Of a stretch of DNA of 37,318 nucleotides, positions 1 through 7,958 are shown piece by piece. Numbering within the stretch: the first letter of the stretch is position 1; the number at the start of each line of letters is the position of its first letter. The DNA is from an uncultured bacterium (GTDB lineage Bacteria > Verrucomicrobiota > Kiritimatiellia > RFP12 > UBA1067): NCBI GenBank assembly GCA_902802945.1, contig CADCOC010000078.1, positions 1 to 37,318 of the forward strand. Direction: 5' to 3'. The notes beneath the pieces are model-generated. The model was not told where the DNA came from. It did no database searches and worked only from the letters and a program-made list of their open reading frames with translations. The position numbers and the translations under genes are program-made.

Positions 1-962
1 TCGAGCGGGTTGTGACGCCCGTGGTGGCTGAGGCACCTGCGGCGGTCGAGAAGGTCGAGCGGGTTGTGACGCCTGCGGTGGGTGAGGTGCCGGTGGCAGT
101 CGAGCGGGTCGAGCGGGTTGTGACGCCCGTGGTGGCTGAGGCACCGGTGGCGGTTGAGAGGGTCGAGCGGGTTGTGACGCCTGTGGTGGCTGAGGTGCCG
201 GTAGCGGTCGAGAAGGTCGAGAAGCCCGTGGTGGCTGAGGCATCGGTGGTGGCCGAGAGGGTTGTGACGCCTGTGGTGGCAGAGGCACCGACGGTGGTCG
301 CGGCAAGCGCGACCGTGCAGCAGGTCGCGACAAGCGCGACCCTCCCGCTGGAGGGCGTGGTGGAGAAGCCGGTGGTGGTCGAGAAGGTGGTGACGCCGGT
401 GGCGGTTGAGGCACCGACGGTGGTCGCGGCAAGCGCGACCACGCAGCAGGTCGCGACAAGCGCGACCCTCCCGTTGGAGGGGATTGCTGAGAAATTGCCG
501 AAGGACAATGGCGTTCGTGTGGCGGACGATGTTGTTGTGCGGAGCGAAGCAACTTCTTCTGATGAAGCTGAGCCGCAGGTTATTGACTTTAGGAATGTTT
601 TAATCCAGCCGTCGCAGAGCGGCGTCGAGGGCGTGGCAGGTGTGAAGCGTATTTTCACTCCCGCGCAGGTGCTGGTCGATGCGGCGTCTGCCGTGGCGGA
701 CACGATCACGGTGTCGCCGGAGGTGTTGCGCGGTGCGAGCGAGATTGAGGTGCAGCTGCGTTCCGACGTGCTGGAAGGCACGGTTATCCGCATATCCACT
801 ACCGAGGCGGGAAAGATGAGCATACAGTTCACGCCTGCGACGGCGGAAGTGGCGGCGCTGCTTGAGAAATGTGCGCCGCAGCTCGTGGCCTACCTGTCCG
901 AGCGCGTGCATGGTTTCAGTGTTTCGGTCAATGTGAAGCGCGACGACAAGTTGAAAGGGTGA
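1..962 (+). CDS. sctP: Type III secretion needle-length regulator SctP-like (5' end missing)
   Basis: The frame is open from the window edge, so the true start lies upstream; at least 319 residues are visible. The first ~75 residues are an 18-residue Val/Pro/Glu repeat (units like VVTPVVAEAP...VEKVER), then two copies of an APTVVAASAT...LPLEG segment. The last ~95 residues look like the FliK/YscP/HrpP C-terminal substrate-switch domain (ITVSPEVLRG, then alternating strands ending FSVSVNVKRD). In the SctP family a flexible N-terminal ruler sets needle length and the C-terminal domain contacts the export gate to switch substrates. The stop TGA shares one base with the ATG of the next gene, so translation is coupled. 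SctP is called from the C-terminal domain plus the following sctQ-R-S order. A FliK homologue is the alternative, but no flagellar gene is visible. Confidence 0.62.
   Translation, partial: ERVVTPVVAEAPAAVEKVERVVTPAVGEVPVAVERVERVVTPVVAEAPVAVERVERVVTPVVAEVPVAVEKVEKPVVAEASVVAERVVTPVVAEAPTVVAASATVQQVATSATLPLEGVVEKPVVVEKVVTPVAVEAPTVVAASATTQQVATSATLPLEGIAEKLPKDNGVRVADDVVVRSEATSSDEAEPQVIDFRNVLIQPSQSGVEGVAGVKRIFTPAQVLVDAASAVADTITVSPEVLRGASEIEVQLRSDVLEGTVIRISTTEAGKMSIQFTPATAEVAALLEKCAPQLVAYLSERVHGFSVSVNVKRDDKLKG
9..224 (+). repeat. Four tandem 54-bp coding repeats in sctP
   Basis: Units start at 9, 63, 117 and 171. Each begins GTTGTGACGCC and encodes 18 residues of the pattern VVTPVVAEAP-xAVE-(K/R)VE(R/K). 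The copies differ mainly at synonymous or conservative positions. A partial further unit follows at about 225-290. This is the spacer or ruler-like part of the protein. Confidence 0.85.
296..355 (+). repeat. Composite hairpin repeat in sctP, copy 1
   Basis: Three perfect hairpins stand in a row. Arms GGTCGCG/CGCGACC with loop GCAAG lie at 296-314. The same arms with loop ACAAG lie at 323-341. Arms CCCTCC/GGAGGG with loop CGCT lie at 340-355. The stretch stays open and encodes AASATVQQVATSATLPLEG. The unit recurs at 422-481. Confidence 0.8.
422..481 (+). repeat. Composite hairpin repeat in sctP, copy 2
   Basis: This is a near-identical copy of the 296-355 unit. GGTCGCG/CGCGACC arms occur with loop GCAAG (422-440) and again with loop ACAAG (449-467). 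CCCTCC/GGAGGG arms follow with loop CGTT (466-481). Only the 3-base linker after the first hairpin and one loop base differ. Confidence 0.8.
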
Positions 963-1816
963 TGAATGTGAAACCGATTGAACTACTTCAACAATTGGAT
1001 GAATTCAAGGCGTTGACGCCTGCGGACATCATTTCGCATCCGGCTTGGAGCGTTCCGGTGACTTGGAACGAAAATCCTGCGGCGCTGCGTGCGGACGCGG
1101 TGGCGACTTCCGAGACGATCAACCTCTCGGTACGTCTTGGGGATGAGGACTGCGTGCTGGGACTCGTGCCGTCCGATGCTTTCCCCGAACTGTCGGCGCT
1201 CTTTCCTGCGCGTGCCGAGGTGCCGCCGCCGATCATGCTCGCCGTAGTCGAGAAGGAGGCGGGGCCGCTTTTCCAGATGCTTGAAAACGCCTTGCGCAGG
1301 GAACTCTCCGTGCAGGGCCTCGCCGATGCCCCGGCCGATGGAGCGCACACCTTTCAGGTCGGGGGGGCGGACGATCCGTCCGCATCCGCCCCCGCCTTCA
1401 CCCTCACGCTCACCGATACGTTGGTCCGCGAGTTGGGCGATCTCCGGTACCTTAATACTGAGCATCCATCGATTGCCGATACGAAGGTTCCAATGGAGGT
1501 GGCGTACGCCGTGTTCGACCTTTCCGCCGACGAGCTCGCCGGCCTCGCGCCGGGAGACTATTTGCTCCTGCCGGAGATGTCGACGGAGAAGCCGGGGCGC
1601 GTGTGCCGTCCCGGTACGTTGCCGCCAGAACGTTTGCGGATCGTAGCCGCCGAACTGGCGAACGTGCCGTTTGCAACGGCGCTGCAGGACGACCTCCGCT
1701 GCGCGCCGGTCGGCACGGACGACCTCATGCTCATGCTGGGCGAGCGCCGCATCGCCTCCGGACGACTCTCGAAACTGGGCGAACAGCCTGCCTTTGCAGT
1801 GGAGGCGCTATGCTGA
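962..1816 (+). CDS. sctQ: Type III secretion sorting-platform (C-ring) protein SctQ-like
   Basis: Encodes 284 residues from an ATG (MNVKPIELLQQLDEF) that overlaps the sctP stop. Around residues 176-205 lies a SpoA-like stretch, VPMEVAYAVFDLSADELAGL followed by APGDYLLLPE; this strand-helix-PGD pattern is the signature of SctQ/FliN surface-presentation domains. The end (DLMLMLGERRIASGRLSKLG) fits the closing strands of such a domain. SctQ builds the cytoplasmic sorting platform that receives substrates and ATPase. The protein is shorter than many SctQ proteins and I see only one clear SpoA unit. The call rests on this motif plus its place between sctP and sctR. It overlaps the next gene by 7 bases. 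Confidence 0.6.
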   Translation: MNVKPIELLQQLDEFKALTPADIISHPAWSVPVTWNENPAALRADAVATSETINLSVRLGDEDCVLGLVPSDAFPELSALFPARAEVPPPIMLAVVEKEAGPLFQMLENALRRELSVQGLADAPADGAHTFQVGGADDPSASAPAFTLTLTDTLVRELGDLRYLNTEHPSIADTKVPMEVAYAVFDLSADELAGLAPGDYLLLPEMSTEKPGRVCRPGTLPPERLRIVAAELANVPFATALQDDLRCAPVGTDDLMLMLGERRIASGRLSKLGEQPAFAVEALC

Positions 1817-2493
1817 ACACAGACCCGTTCGCGCTGATAGTCCTCTTCGTGGGGATGTCGCTCCTGCCGTTCGTGGCGATGGTGTCGACATGCTACCTGA
1901 AGATCGTAGTCGTGATGTCGCTCATCCGCAACGCGCTGGGCGTGCAGTCCATCCCGCCGAACATGGTGATAAACGCCCTCGCGCTGATCCTAACGTTCTA
2001 CGTGATGTCGCCCATCGCGTCGAAGAGCTGGGACCTGCTGCAGGAGGGCATGAGGAACAACAAGCCGGAGGTCATCTACAGGACGGACCTCGCGTCGCGT
2101 GCGGCAGAGCCGTTCCGCGAGTTCCTGGCGAAGAACACGGCCGACCAGCACCGCGCCTTCTTCGTGCGCACGGCCGAGAAGCTGTGGGCGAAGGAGGAGG
2201 TGGACGAATCCGGCAACACGGTGAAGGTGCCGGCGAAGGTGGACGAGCAGAGCTTCTTCATCCTCGTGCCGAGCTTCTGCGTGTCGGAGCTGACGCGCGC
2301 GTTCCAGATCGGCTTCCTCGTGTACCTTCCGTTCATCGCGATAGACATCATCGTTTCCAACATCCTTCTCGCGATGGGCATGATGATGGTGTCGCCGGTT
2401 ACGATTTCGCTGCCGTTCAAGCTGCTGCTGTTCGTCATGGTCAACGGATGGGCGCGTCTCATCCAGGGACTCGTCCAGTCATACGTCCACTGA
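1810..2493 (+). CDS. sctR: Type III secretion export-gate membrane protein SctR (YscR/FliP family)
   Basis: Encodes 227 residues. The ATG at 1810 lies inside the end of sctQ and gives a normal SctR N-terminus (MLNTDPFALIVLFVGMSLLP). Family hallmarks are clear: VMSLIRNALGVQSIPPNMVI near residues 34-53, and SFCVSELTRAFQIGFLVYLP then AMGMMMVSPVTISLPFKLLL in the C-terminal third. There are four hydrophobic segments, two before and two after a hydrophilic loop (about residues 75-150). SctR forms most of the inner-membrane export pore with SctS and SctT. No cleavable signal peptide is seen, unlike FliP, which supports a non-flagellar (injectisome-type) assignment. Confidence 0.93.
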   Translation: MLNTDPFALIVLFVGMSLLPFVAMVSTCYLKIVVVMSLIRNALGVQSIPPNMVINALALILTFYVMSPIASKSWDLLQEGMRNNKPEVIYRTDLASRAAEPFREFLAKNTADQHRAFFVRTAEKLWAKEEVDESGNTVKVPAKVDEQSFFILVPSFCVSELTRAFQIGFLVYLPFIAIDIIVSNILLAMGMMMVSPVTISLPFKLLLFVMVNGWARLIQGLVQSYVH

Positions 2494-2506
2494 GGAGTCC
2501 GCCGCC

Positions 2507-2776
2507 ATGACCGAAGCCCAGCTCCTAGACTACGCGCAGACGACGCTGATCCTCGTCCTGAAGCTCTCGATGATCCCGATCGTCGTGGCTACGGTGATCG
2601 GCCTGCTCGTGTCGCTGCTCCAGGCGTTGACGCAGATACAGGAGCAGACGCTCGGCTTCGCCGTGAAGCTCATCGCGATTTCGCTGACCATCATGCTTGC
2701 GGCCCACTGGATGGGCGGCGAGCTGCTGCTGTTCACCAACGACATCTTCACCAACTTCCCGTTTGTGGCGCGCTAG
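2507..2776 (+). CDS. sctS: Type III secretion export-gate membrane protein SctS (YscS/FliQ family)
   Basis: Encodes 89 residues, the usual length of this family. There are two transmembrane hairpin segments (about residues 15-38 and 52-72) with the typical SLLQALTQIQEQTLGFAVKL connector. A GAGGAG Shine-Dalgarno sequence at 2493-2498, 8 bases upstream, supports the ATG at 2507. SctS packs around SctR in the export gate. The gene is 13 bases after sctR. The usual next partners sctT and sctU do not follow; an ECF sigma factor does. Confidence 0.93.
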   Translation: MTEAQLLDYAQTTLILVLKLSMIPIVVATVIGLLVSLLQALTQIQEQTLGFAVKLIAISLTIMLAAHWMGGELLLFTNDIFTNFPFVAR

Positions 2777-2786
2777 GGAGAAGGCC

Positions 2787-3281
2787 ATGACCATCGAAGA
2801 GCACTACAACGCAATAGCACCGAAGCTGACGAGTTACCTCGTGGGCGTGGGGACGGACTACCACGCGGCCTGCGACATCGTGCAGGAGACGTTCCTCCGT
2901 CTCTGGAAAAAGCGCGACGAGCTCATGGACGACCCCGCCCAGGTCAGCGGCTACGTCTACACGATCGCCCGCCACCTGCGGGCCGACCGTCTCCGTCGGC
3001 AGTCGCGCGAGACGCTGCAGGAGGAGATCACGGACGAGGACGCCGGCGCCGTGATGCCGTCCGACACGAGCGCCACCGACGCCGCCTACCTCCGACGCCG
3101 CCTGAACGACGCGCTCGCTCAGCTGCCGCCGCTCGTGCGCGAGGCGTTCTCGCTGTTCCAGATCTCCGAGCTGTCCGTGCGCGAGATAGCCCGCATCACG
3201 GGCGCGACGGAGAACCTCGTGAAGGTCCGCGTGCACCGCGCGAAGGTGAAACTCCGCGAGCTGCTCGCGGACGTTGCGTAG
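2787..3281 (+). CDS. ECF-type RNA polymerase sigma factor
   Basis: Encodes 164 residues. Sigma region 2 is near residues 10-70 (ACDIVQETFLRLWKKR, then YVYTIARHLRADRLRRQSRE). Region 4 is near residues 110-160 (LPPLVREAFSLFQI..LSVREIARITGATENLVKVR), a helix-turn-helix that reads the -35 element. There is no region 1 or 3, as expected for an ECF factor. The ATG at 2787 follows GGGAGAAGG and starts 10 bases after sctS, so the gene is probably cotranscribed with the type III genes. A longer in-frame start at 2697 would overlap sctS and is less likely. No anti-sigma gene is adjacent, so how its activity is controlled cannot be read here. A role in expressing the secretion loci is inference. Confidence 0.85.
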   Translation: MTIEEHYNAIAPKLTSYLVGVGTDYHAACDIVQETFLRLWKKRDELMDDPAQVSGYVYTIARHLRADRLRRQSRETLQEEITDEDAGAVMPSDTSATDAAYLRRRLNDALAQLPPLVREAFSLFQISELSVREIARITGATENLVKVRVHRAKVKLRELLADVA

Positions 3282-3312
3282 GGGGGCCAGAATTTCCATC
3301 TCCTTTTTCCCC

Positions 3313-3341
3313 TTGCGCGCAGGTGAGCGCTGGGGTATAAT
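3313..3341 (+). promoter_or_regulatory. Sigma-70-like promoter for the gspF/pseudopilin operon
   Basis: A TTGCGC box at 3313-3318 and a perfect TATAAT at 3336-3341 are separated by 17 bases. The expected start lies near 3348, giving a leader of about 30 bases before gspF. The same TTGCGC-N17-TATAAT arrangement precedes the Gfo/Idh gene at 21616-21644. CCAAGAAA follows six bases after TATAATATG, as it does upstream of alaS. Confidence 0.72.
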
Positions 3342-3376
3342 ATGAACCGTCCAAGAAACCAACCGAGGCATCCATA

Positions 3377-4687
3377 ATGGCGACATTCCAGTTCATCGCG
3401 AAAAACAGCGCAGGCCAGGAGCAGCGCGGAACGATTGAGGCGGGCGACCGCGCGGGCGCGATCGCGGCCATCCGCGCGCAGAACTTGATGCCCACCGCAC
3501 TGGGCGAGGTGAAGGGCGGCGGCGCGCCGGCGCCCGCGAAATCCGCGAAGAAGCCCCCCGCGAAGGCACCTGCAGCCTCCGGGAAGAAGAAGGGCTTCGG
3601 GCAGATCGAGATCAAGCTGCCGGCGTTCATGCGCGGCCGCGTGAAGCCGAAGGACCTCACGACCTTCACGCGCCAGCTCGCCACGCTGGTGAACGCGGGC
3701 TTGCCGCTCATGCGTTGCATCGAGGTGATGAAGAAGCAGAAGATGGCGCCTGCGATGAAGGACTGCCTCGACGGCATCTCGGAAGGCATCGCCGGCGGCG
3801 CCACGTTCTCGGAGTCGCTCACGGCCTACCCGAAGATCTTCGACAACCTCTACATCAACATGGTGAAGGCCGGCGAGGCGGGCGGCGTATTGGAAGTGGT
3901 GCTGAACCGTCTGGCGGAGTTCGCCGAGAAGGCGCAGAAGATCAAGAACAAGGTGAAGGGCGCGATGATCTACCCGGCGGTGGTTCTCACGGCCGCCATC
4001 GGCATCACGGCGTTCCTGCTCCTCACGGTGATCCCGAAGTTCAAGCAGGTGTTTGACGACCTCCTCGGCGGCGCGGAGCTGCCGCCGATCACGCAGTTCG
4101 TCATGGGCCTCGCCGATTTCGTGGAGAACAACGGCCTCATGGTAGGCGCGGGGATCGTGGCGCTGGTGGTCGCCAAGAAACTGATAGCGAAGACGGAGAA
4201 GGGCGCGTACGTGTTCGACAAGATCAGGCTCAAGCTGCCGGTCATCGGCTCGCTCGTGAGCCGTACGGCGATCGGACAGTTCTCCCGCACGCTCGGCACG
4301 CTGCTTTCGTCCGGCGTGCCCATCCTCCAGGCGCTGACGATCGTGCGCGACACCACGGCGAACCGCGTGGTGCGCCGCGCGGTGCAGACGGTGCACGACG
4401 CCGTGAAGGAGGGCGAGTCGATGACGGACCCGCTCGCGTCGTCCGGCGTGTTCCCGCCGATGGTCGTCTCGATGGTGCAGGTGGGCGAGGAGACGGGCGC
4501 GTTGCCGGACATGCTCACGCGCATCGCGAACACATACGACGACGAGGTGGACAACGCGGTGGCGGGCCTCACGTCGGCGATCGAACCGGCGCTGATCATC
4601 TTCCTCGCGGTGGTCGTGGGCACGATCGTCATCGCAATGTTCCTCCCGATGATCAAGATTATCTCCACGGTGTCCGCCGCCGGCTAA
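3377..4687 (+). CDS. gspF: Type II secretion/type IV pilus inner-membrane platform protein GspF/PilC
   Basis: Encodes 436 residues, slightly long for the family. Residues 1-45 form the usual N-terminal cap (FQFIAKNSAGQEQRGTIEA), followed by an Ala/Pro/Lys-rich linker (about 48-72). Two T2SSF helical domains follow, near 97-219 (FTRQLATLVNAGLPLMRCIE) and 300-423 (FSRTLGTLLSSGVPILQALT). Three membrane segments lie around 200-220, 252-270 and 403-425. GspF is the inner-membrane hub that links the assembly ATPase to pseudopilin insertion. It opens the operon after a promoter at 3313-3341. The partner ATPase GspE and the secretin GspD are not in the window. The first pseudopilin gene starts 11 bases after its stop. 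Confidence 0.95.
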   Translation: MATFQFIAKNSAGQEQRGTIEAGDRAGAIAAIRAQNLMPTALGEVKGGGAPAPAKSAKKPPAKAPAASGKKKGFGQIEIKLPAFMRGRVKPKDLTTFTRQLATLVNAGLPLMRCIEVMKKQKMAPAMKDCLDGISEGIAGGATFSESLTAYPKIFDNLYINMVKAGEAGGVLEVVLNRLAEFAEKAQKIKNKVKGAMIYPAVVLTAAIGITAFLLLTVIPKFKQVFDDLLGGAELPPITQFVMGLADFVENNGLMVGAGIVALVVAKKLIAKTEKGAYVFDKIRLKLPVIGSLVSRTAIGQFSRTLGTLLSSGVPILQALTIVRDTTANRVVRRAVQTVHDAVKEGESMTDPLASSGVFPPMVVSMVQVGEETGALPDMLTRIANTYDDEVDNAVAGLTSAIEPALIIFLAVVVGTIVIAMFLPMIKIISTVSAAG

Positions 4688-4698
4688 AAGAGGTGCGC

Positions 4699-5832
4699 AT
4701 GAAGAAGAGAGGTTTTACGCTGATAGAGCTCCTGATCGTGACGGTGGTGATCGTCACGCTCATGGGGCTCGTGTTCCGCCTGGCGGGTTCGGGCAGCGAC
4801 TCGAGGGCGCGTGCGGAAACGATCTCCCGTCTGCAGAAGCTCTCCAACGCGCTGAGTGGCTACTACGCCGCGTTCGGCAGCTACCCGCCCGTACCGCTCC
4901 AGGGGCGCAGCCGCGACATCTACACGGAAGTGCACGGGGGGGAAGATGTAGGCTATTCGATGGGGTACGGCATACAGAAAGATAAAAAATACCGAAACAC
5001 AAATTTTGACAAGAACCAGATCGAGGCGGCCTGCCGCGCCCAGCCCGTCGCCGCTGTCTGCCCATACCAGAAGGAAGGGCCTGAGGACCATGCCATAAGG
5101 GTCATGGCTGAAGTGTTCCACCTCCCGCCCTACACGGCCCTCCTAGACTACAGCGGTTTCAATCATACAGACCCGGTTTGGTCAAAGAACTCAACATTCA
5201 TGTTCGGGCTCATGTCATACCTACTCCCTCGTTACCAGTTCATGCTTGACGGAATTAAGGGCATTTACAAGGGCGCTCGTACAGATAATGATCCGTGGGA
5301 GGCGTACAATCGACTTCCGTTCCTGATGAACGGAGACCGCCTTTCAGACTGGAATGAGGTGCAGTCGATATTGGGAGTGGGGGAGTATTCGAATGACTCG
5401 TCCAGTGATGACAACGACAAAAAACGTGCAATGCTCGAGAACCTGCCGTCACAGGCTGTCTGCGCCCGTTGGATGCCTAATCTGGCGGGCATCGTCGTCA
5501 CGACTCCAGTCGCCAGCCACACGAAGTTCTTTGGCGTAGATACGAACGACCCCCACGACTACGGCAATTCGTCCGCGAAGTGGTGTGTAATCGGCAAGGA
5601 CGGCGCCGACGGTAATCCCATCTATGTCCAGATGAAGAAAACGGTTTTGGACGGCTGGGGCGAGGAATTCTACTACTACTCGCCGCCGCCCTACCAGAGT
5701 TACCAGCTCTGGTCGTCAGGTCCGAATAAGCGCACGTTTCCGCCGTGGCATGACAAATCGCTACTCTCACAGGACAAACAGAAGAAAGTTAACTCCTGGA
5801 TCGCCGACGACATCAAGGTGGGCGACAAGTAA
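4699..5832 (+). CDS. Large GspG-like pseudopilin 1
   Basis: Encodes 377 residues. The N-terminus MKKRG|FTLIELLIV is a class III prepilin leader: basic leader, Gly before the cut, Phe +1 and Glu +5, then a hydrophobic helix. The leader peptidase should cut after Gly5. AAGAGG at 4688-4693 places the start at the ATG 4699 rather than the GTG at 4693. The C-terminal part has the GspG-like pattern WGEEFYYYSPPPYQ...LWSSGPN, where GspG proteins bind calcium and order their fold. The size is more than twice that of a usual GspG, with a long middle region I do not recognise. It is the first of nine prepilin-like genes in the operon. Confidence 0.82.
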   Translation: MKKRGFTLIELLIVTVVIVTLMGLVFRLAGSGSDSRARAETISRLQKLSNALSGYYAAFGSYPPVPLQGRSRDIYTEVHGGEDVGYSMGYGIQKDKKYRNTNFDKNQIEAACRAQPVAAVCPYQKEGPEDHAIRVMAEVFHLPPYTALLDYSGFNHTDPVWSKNSTFMFGLMSYLLPRYQFMLDGIKGIYKGARTDNDPWEAYNRLPFLMNGDRLSDWNEVQSILGVGEYSNDSSSDDNDKKRAMLENLPSQAVCARWMPNLAGIVVTTPVASHTKFFGVDTNDPHDYGNSSAKWCVIGKDGADGNPIYVQMKKTVLDGWGEEFYYYSPPPYQSYQLWSSGPNKRTFPPWHDKSLLSQDKQKKVNSWIADDIKVGDK

Positions 5833-5848
5833 GGGAAGGAATCGGAAC

Positions 5849-6508
5849 ATGAAAAAGAAACAATCAGGCTTTACGCTTATTGAGATGCTGGTCGTCATCG
5901 GCATCATAGGCATTCTCGCCGCCGTTCTGTTCGGGGGGTACCGCTATGCGGTGAGGTCGGCGCGCAAGGCAAAGGCCGTGGAAGCGGTTTCTAACGCGAA
6001 GGATGCGCTTGAGATGCTGTTCCAACGATCCGAGGGCTGGCCGCGCGCGCTGTTCAGCAGCACGAAGGAAGGGAAGTTCCGCGTGATGGACGCGAAGGTG
6101 GCTAAGACGCTGTTCAAACACGGTCTACTCGGCGTGGACTGCAAAAAAACTGGAGATCAAGGTACGTTGGATGACTACAAGCTGCGCGGCGTCGACCGTT
6201 TCGGCATCGCGGATCCGTGGGCGCAGGATGTGCTCAAGCGCGACAAAAATGGCAAGGCCACGCTCAGTACTTCGGTGCCGTCCGGCGGCACGATCCAGAA
6301 TCACTTGATCTACTTCGCCGTTGACGAGGACGATGACGGGTTCGTTACTGAGGCCGAAGGTGCGCCGGCGAAAAAGGTCCGTGCGAAGGCCATTGCCTGG
6401 TGTGCCGGAGAGGATGGTGTACTTGGCCTCAACGGGAACGGTGCAGAAGCCCTGAAGGCGAGGGCAGACAATGTGTACAGCTGGCAGCGCGGGCAGGAGG
6501 ATCGATGA
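5849..6508 (+). CDS. GspG/GspH-like pseudopilin 2
   Basis: Encodes 219 residues starting MKKKQSG|FTLIEMLVVIG, a class III prepilin leader cut after Gly7, followed by a ~20-residue membrane helix. The ATG at 5849 sits 16 bases after the previous stop and follows AAGGGAAGGAATCGG. Later parts include RFGIADPWAQDVLKRD and LIYFAVDEDDDGFVTEAEGA, an Asp-rich stretch resembling the calcium-binding end of GspG-type pseudopilins. It is expected to be processed in the inner membrane and added to the pseudopilus. The last four bases overlap the next gene (ATGA). Which of G, H, I or J it represents cannot be settled by eye. Confidence 0.82.
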   Translation: MKKKQSGFTLIEMLVVIGIIGILAAVLFGGYRYAVRSARKAKAVEAVSNAKDALEMLFQRSEGWPRALFSSTKEGKFRVMDAKVAKTLFKHGLLGVDCKKTGDQGTLDDYKLRGVDRFGIADPWAQDVLKRDKNGKATLSTSVPSGGTIQNHLIYFAVDEDDDGFVTEAEGAPAKKVRAKAIAWCAGEDGVLGLNGNGAEALKARADNVYSWQRGQEDR

Positions 6509-7095
6509 AGAGAAAGGGATTTACAATCATAGAGTTGCTGATGGTGGTCGCAATCATGGCGACCCTCCTTGGCATAATCACCACGGCTGTTTTTGCTTCC
6601 ATCAACCAGGCGCGCGATCGGCGTACGCAGGCGATGAAGCAGACCATTCAAAACGGCATTGCCGCGTATCGTCAGCTGAAAGACGAGTGGCCCGAGCAGA
6701 TTGAAACCTGGGCAGACAAGTCGCACAACGGAAAATTGGGATATCTCTCCAATAACGACTACGACAAGGTCATGCAGGCACTGCTTAAGCAGTCCGTGGG
6801 CAAAAACATGAAGAACCGCGTTATGGACCCAGTAGGTCTGTTGATCATGGGGAAAAACGGAACTGACGGCAAGTCAAGCGGCGTGGACTTCCGCTCGGCA
6901 GCCCAAAAGAACGGACCCTACGCGAAGCGCATGTCAACGAGCGAGATGACAGTCGTATACCAGGGAGGGAACGGCAAGGCGTACCGGTATGTAATCGAAT
7001 ACAACACTGAGAGCGACTCGGTCACCGTGATGACGCAAGGTGACTACAATTCCAAGTACGAGCCAAACTGGAATGGTGGAGAAAAATGGCACTGA
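6505..7095 (+). CDS. Pseudopilin 3
   Basis: Encodes 196 residues starting MKRKG|FTIIELLMVVAIM, with cleavage after Gly5, Glu at +5 and a single hydrophobic helix. The ATG overlaps the previous stop (ATGA), and AGGAGG a few bases upstream gives a strong ribosome site. The remainder is a soluble domain with an amphipathic N-terminal helix (QARDRRTQAMKQTIQNGIAA) and no motif I recognise. It ends 10 bases inside the next gene, so the operon is translationally coupled. A structural role in the pseudopilus is inferred from family and position. Confidence 0.8.
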   Translation: MKRKGFTIIELLMVVAIMATLLGIITTAVFASINQARDRRTQAMKQTIQNGIAAYRQLKDEWPEQIETWADKSHNGKLGYLSNNDYDKVMQALLKQSVGKNMKNRVMDPVGLLIMGKNGTDGKSSGVDFRSAAQKNGPYAKRMSTSEMTVVYQGGNGKAYRYVIEYNTESDSVTVMTQGDYNSKYEPNWNGGEKWH

Positions 7096-7943
7096 TGAAG
7101 CATACGCGGAAAAAAGCGCAGACGGCGTTCACTCTTGTGGAGCTGCTGGTCGTCATCGGCCTCATGGCGGTGCTGGCCACGATTTCCGTGGCCGGCTACA
7201 GCGCGGCAAGCCGCGGGATGGCCGATCGTGGCGTGGTCCAGACGACGGAGTCGATCCTGCGTGTAGCCCAGCAGGCGTGCAATATAGACCACGTGCGCAC
7301 AAAGGTCTTGTTCTTCAACCAGCGCCTCGACAATGGCTCAGAAGACGCCACCATCCTCTATCAAGGGACTGCCATCGCCATCAAGCAGGCGGGGCGAATC
7401 ACGCTAAAGCCGGACAAAGGCGATAAACTGCTCATTGACGAGTTTGCTGACTGGAATCAGTCCTACCCGACGGATGACGGGGATTCAAGCGGGCCTGGCA
7501 TTCGGATGTTCTGGATGAATGAAGATGGCGGTAACATCGACACATGCAGCACGCTGGTGCAGCCATCCGTCACATCTTTTGAGAATGACGACTACATGAT
7601 CCAGGCTGGCGCTAAGATTAACGATTGGTGCAGTCGCAATGGCAACAACGCGAACAACTCTGTATGGGGTTTCAAGCCCATCAAAGGTAAAAGCGACTGG
7701 AATGTGGGTGACCCCTACGGCATCGAGATCGCCCGCATAGACTTGCCGAAGGGCTACATCTTCGGTGAAGCGGTGCCGAGCGGTTTCACGCTTGAATTAG
7801 CAAAAATCTCGGTGGACTTCAAGGCCGGGGGATCCAATTCCTCCGCTTCCGTCCCGATATATGCGCTTCGTCCCGGTAAGCGCGGAACCTACGACAAGAA
7901 ACCCGTCGGCCCGGCCGTTTTGAGCACTGAGAACGACAATTAA
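7086..7943 (+). CDS. Pseudopilin 4 (Ala at the cleavage site)
   Basis: Encodes 285 residues. The leader MALMKHTRKKAQTA|FTLVELLVV is basic and ends in Ala rather than the usual Gly; Phe +1 and Glu +5 are kept. GGTGGAG at 7075-7081 supports the ATG at 7086 rather than the one at 7095. The soluble part contains NVGDPYGIEIARIDLPKGYI and YALRPGKRGTYDKKP, which I cannot place. Overlap with the previous gene indicates coupling. Ala at -1 is tolerated by some prepilin peptidases; whether it changes processing is not known here. Confidence 0.78.
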   Translation: MALMKHTRKKAQTAFTLVELLVVIGLMAVLATISVAGYSAASRGMADRGVVQTTESILRVAQQACNIDHVRTKVLFFNQRLDNGSEDATILYQGTAIAIKQAGRITLKPDKGDKLLIDEFADWNQSYPTDDGDSSGPGIRMFWMNEDGGNIDTCSTLVQPSVTSFENDDYMIQAGAKINDWCSRNGNNANNSVWGFKPIKGKSDWNVGDPYGIEIARIDLPKGYIFGEAVPSGFTLELAKISVDFKAGGSNSSASVPIYALRPGKRGTYDKKPVGPAVLSTENDN

Positions 7944-7958
7944 CATTGAGGCGACGCA

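Noticed and set aside
1810..2776. Flagellar FliP and FliQ instead of SctR and SctS.
   Set aside because: The sctP-Q-R-S order, the lack of a cleavable signal on SctR and the absence of any flagellar gene favour a non-flagellar system.
2697..2786. A longer start for the first ECF sigma factor.
   Set aside because: It would overlap the end of sctS with non-homologous residues, whereas the ATG at 2787 has a good ribosome site and fits ECF length.
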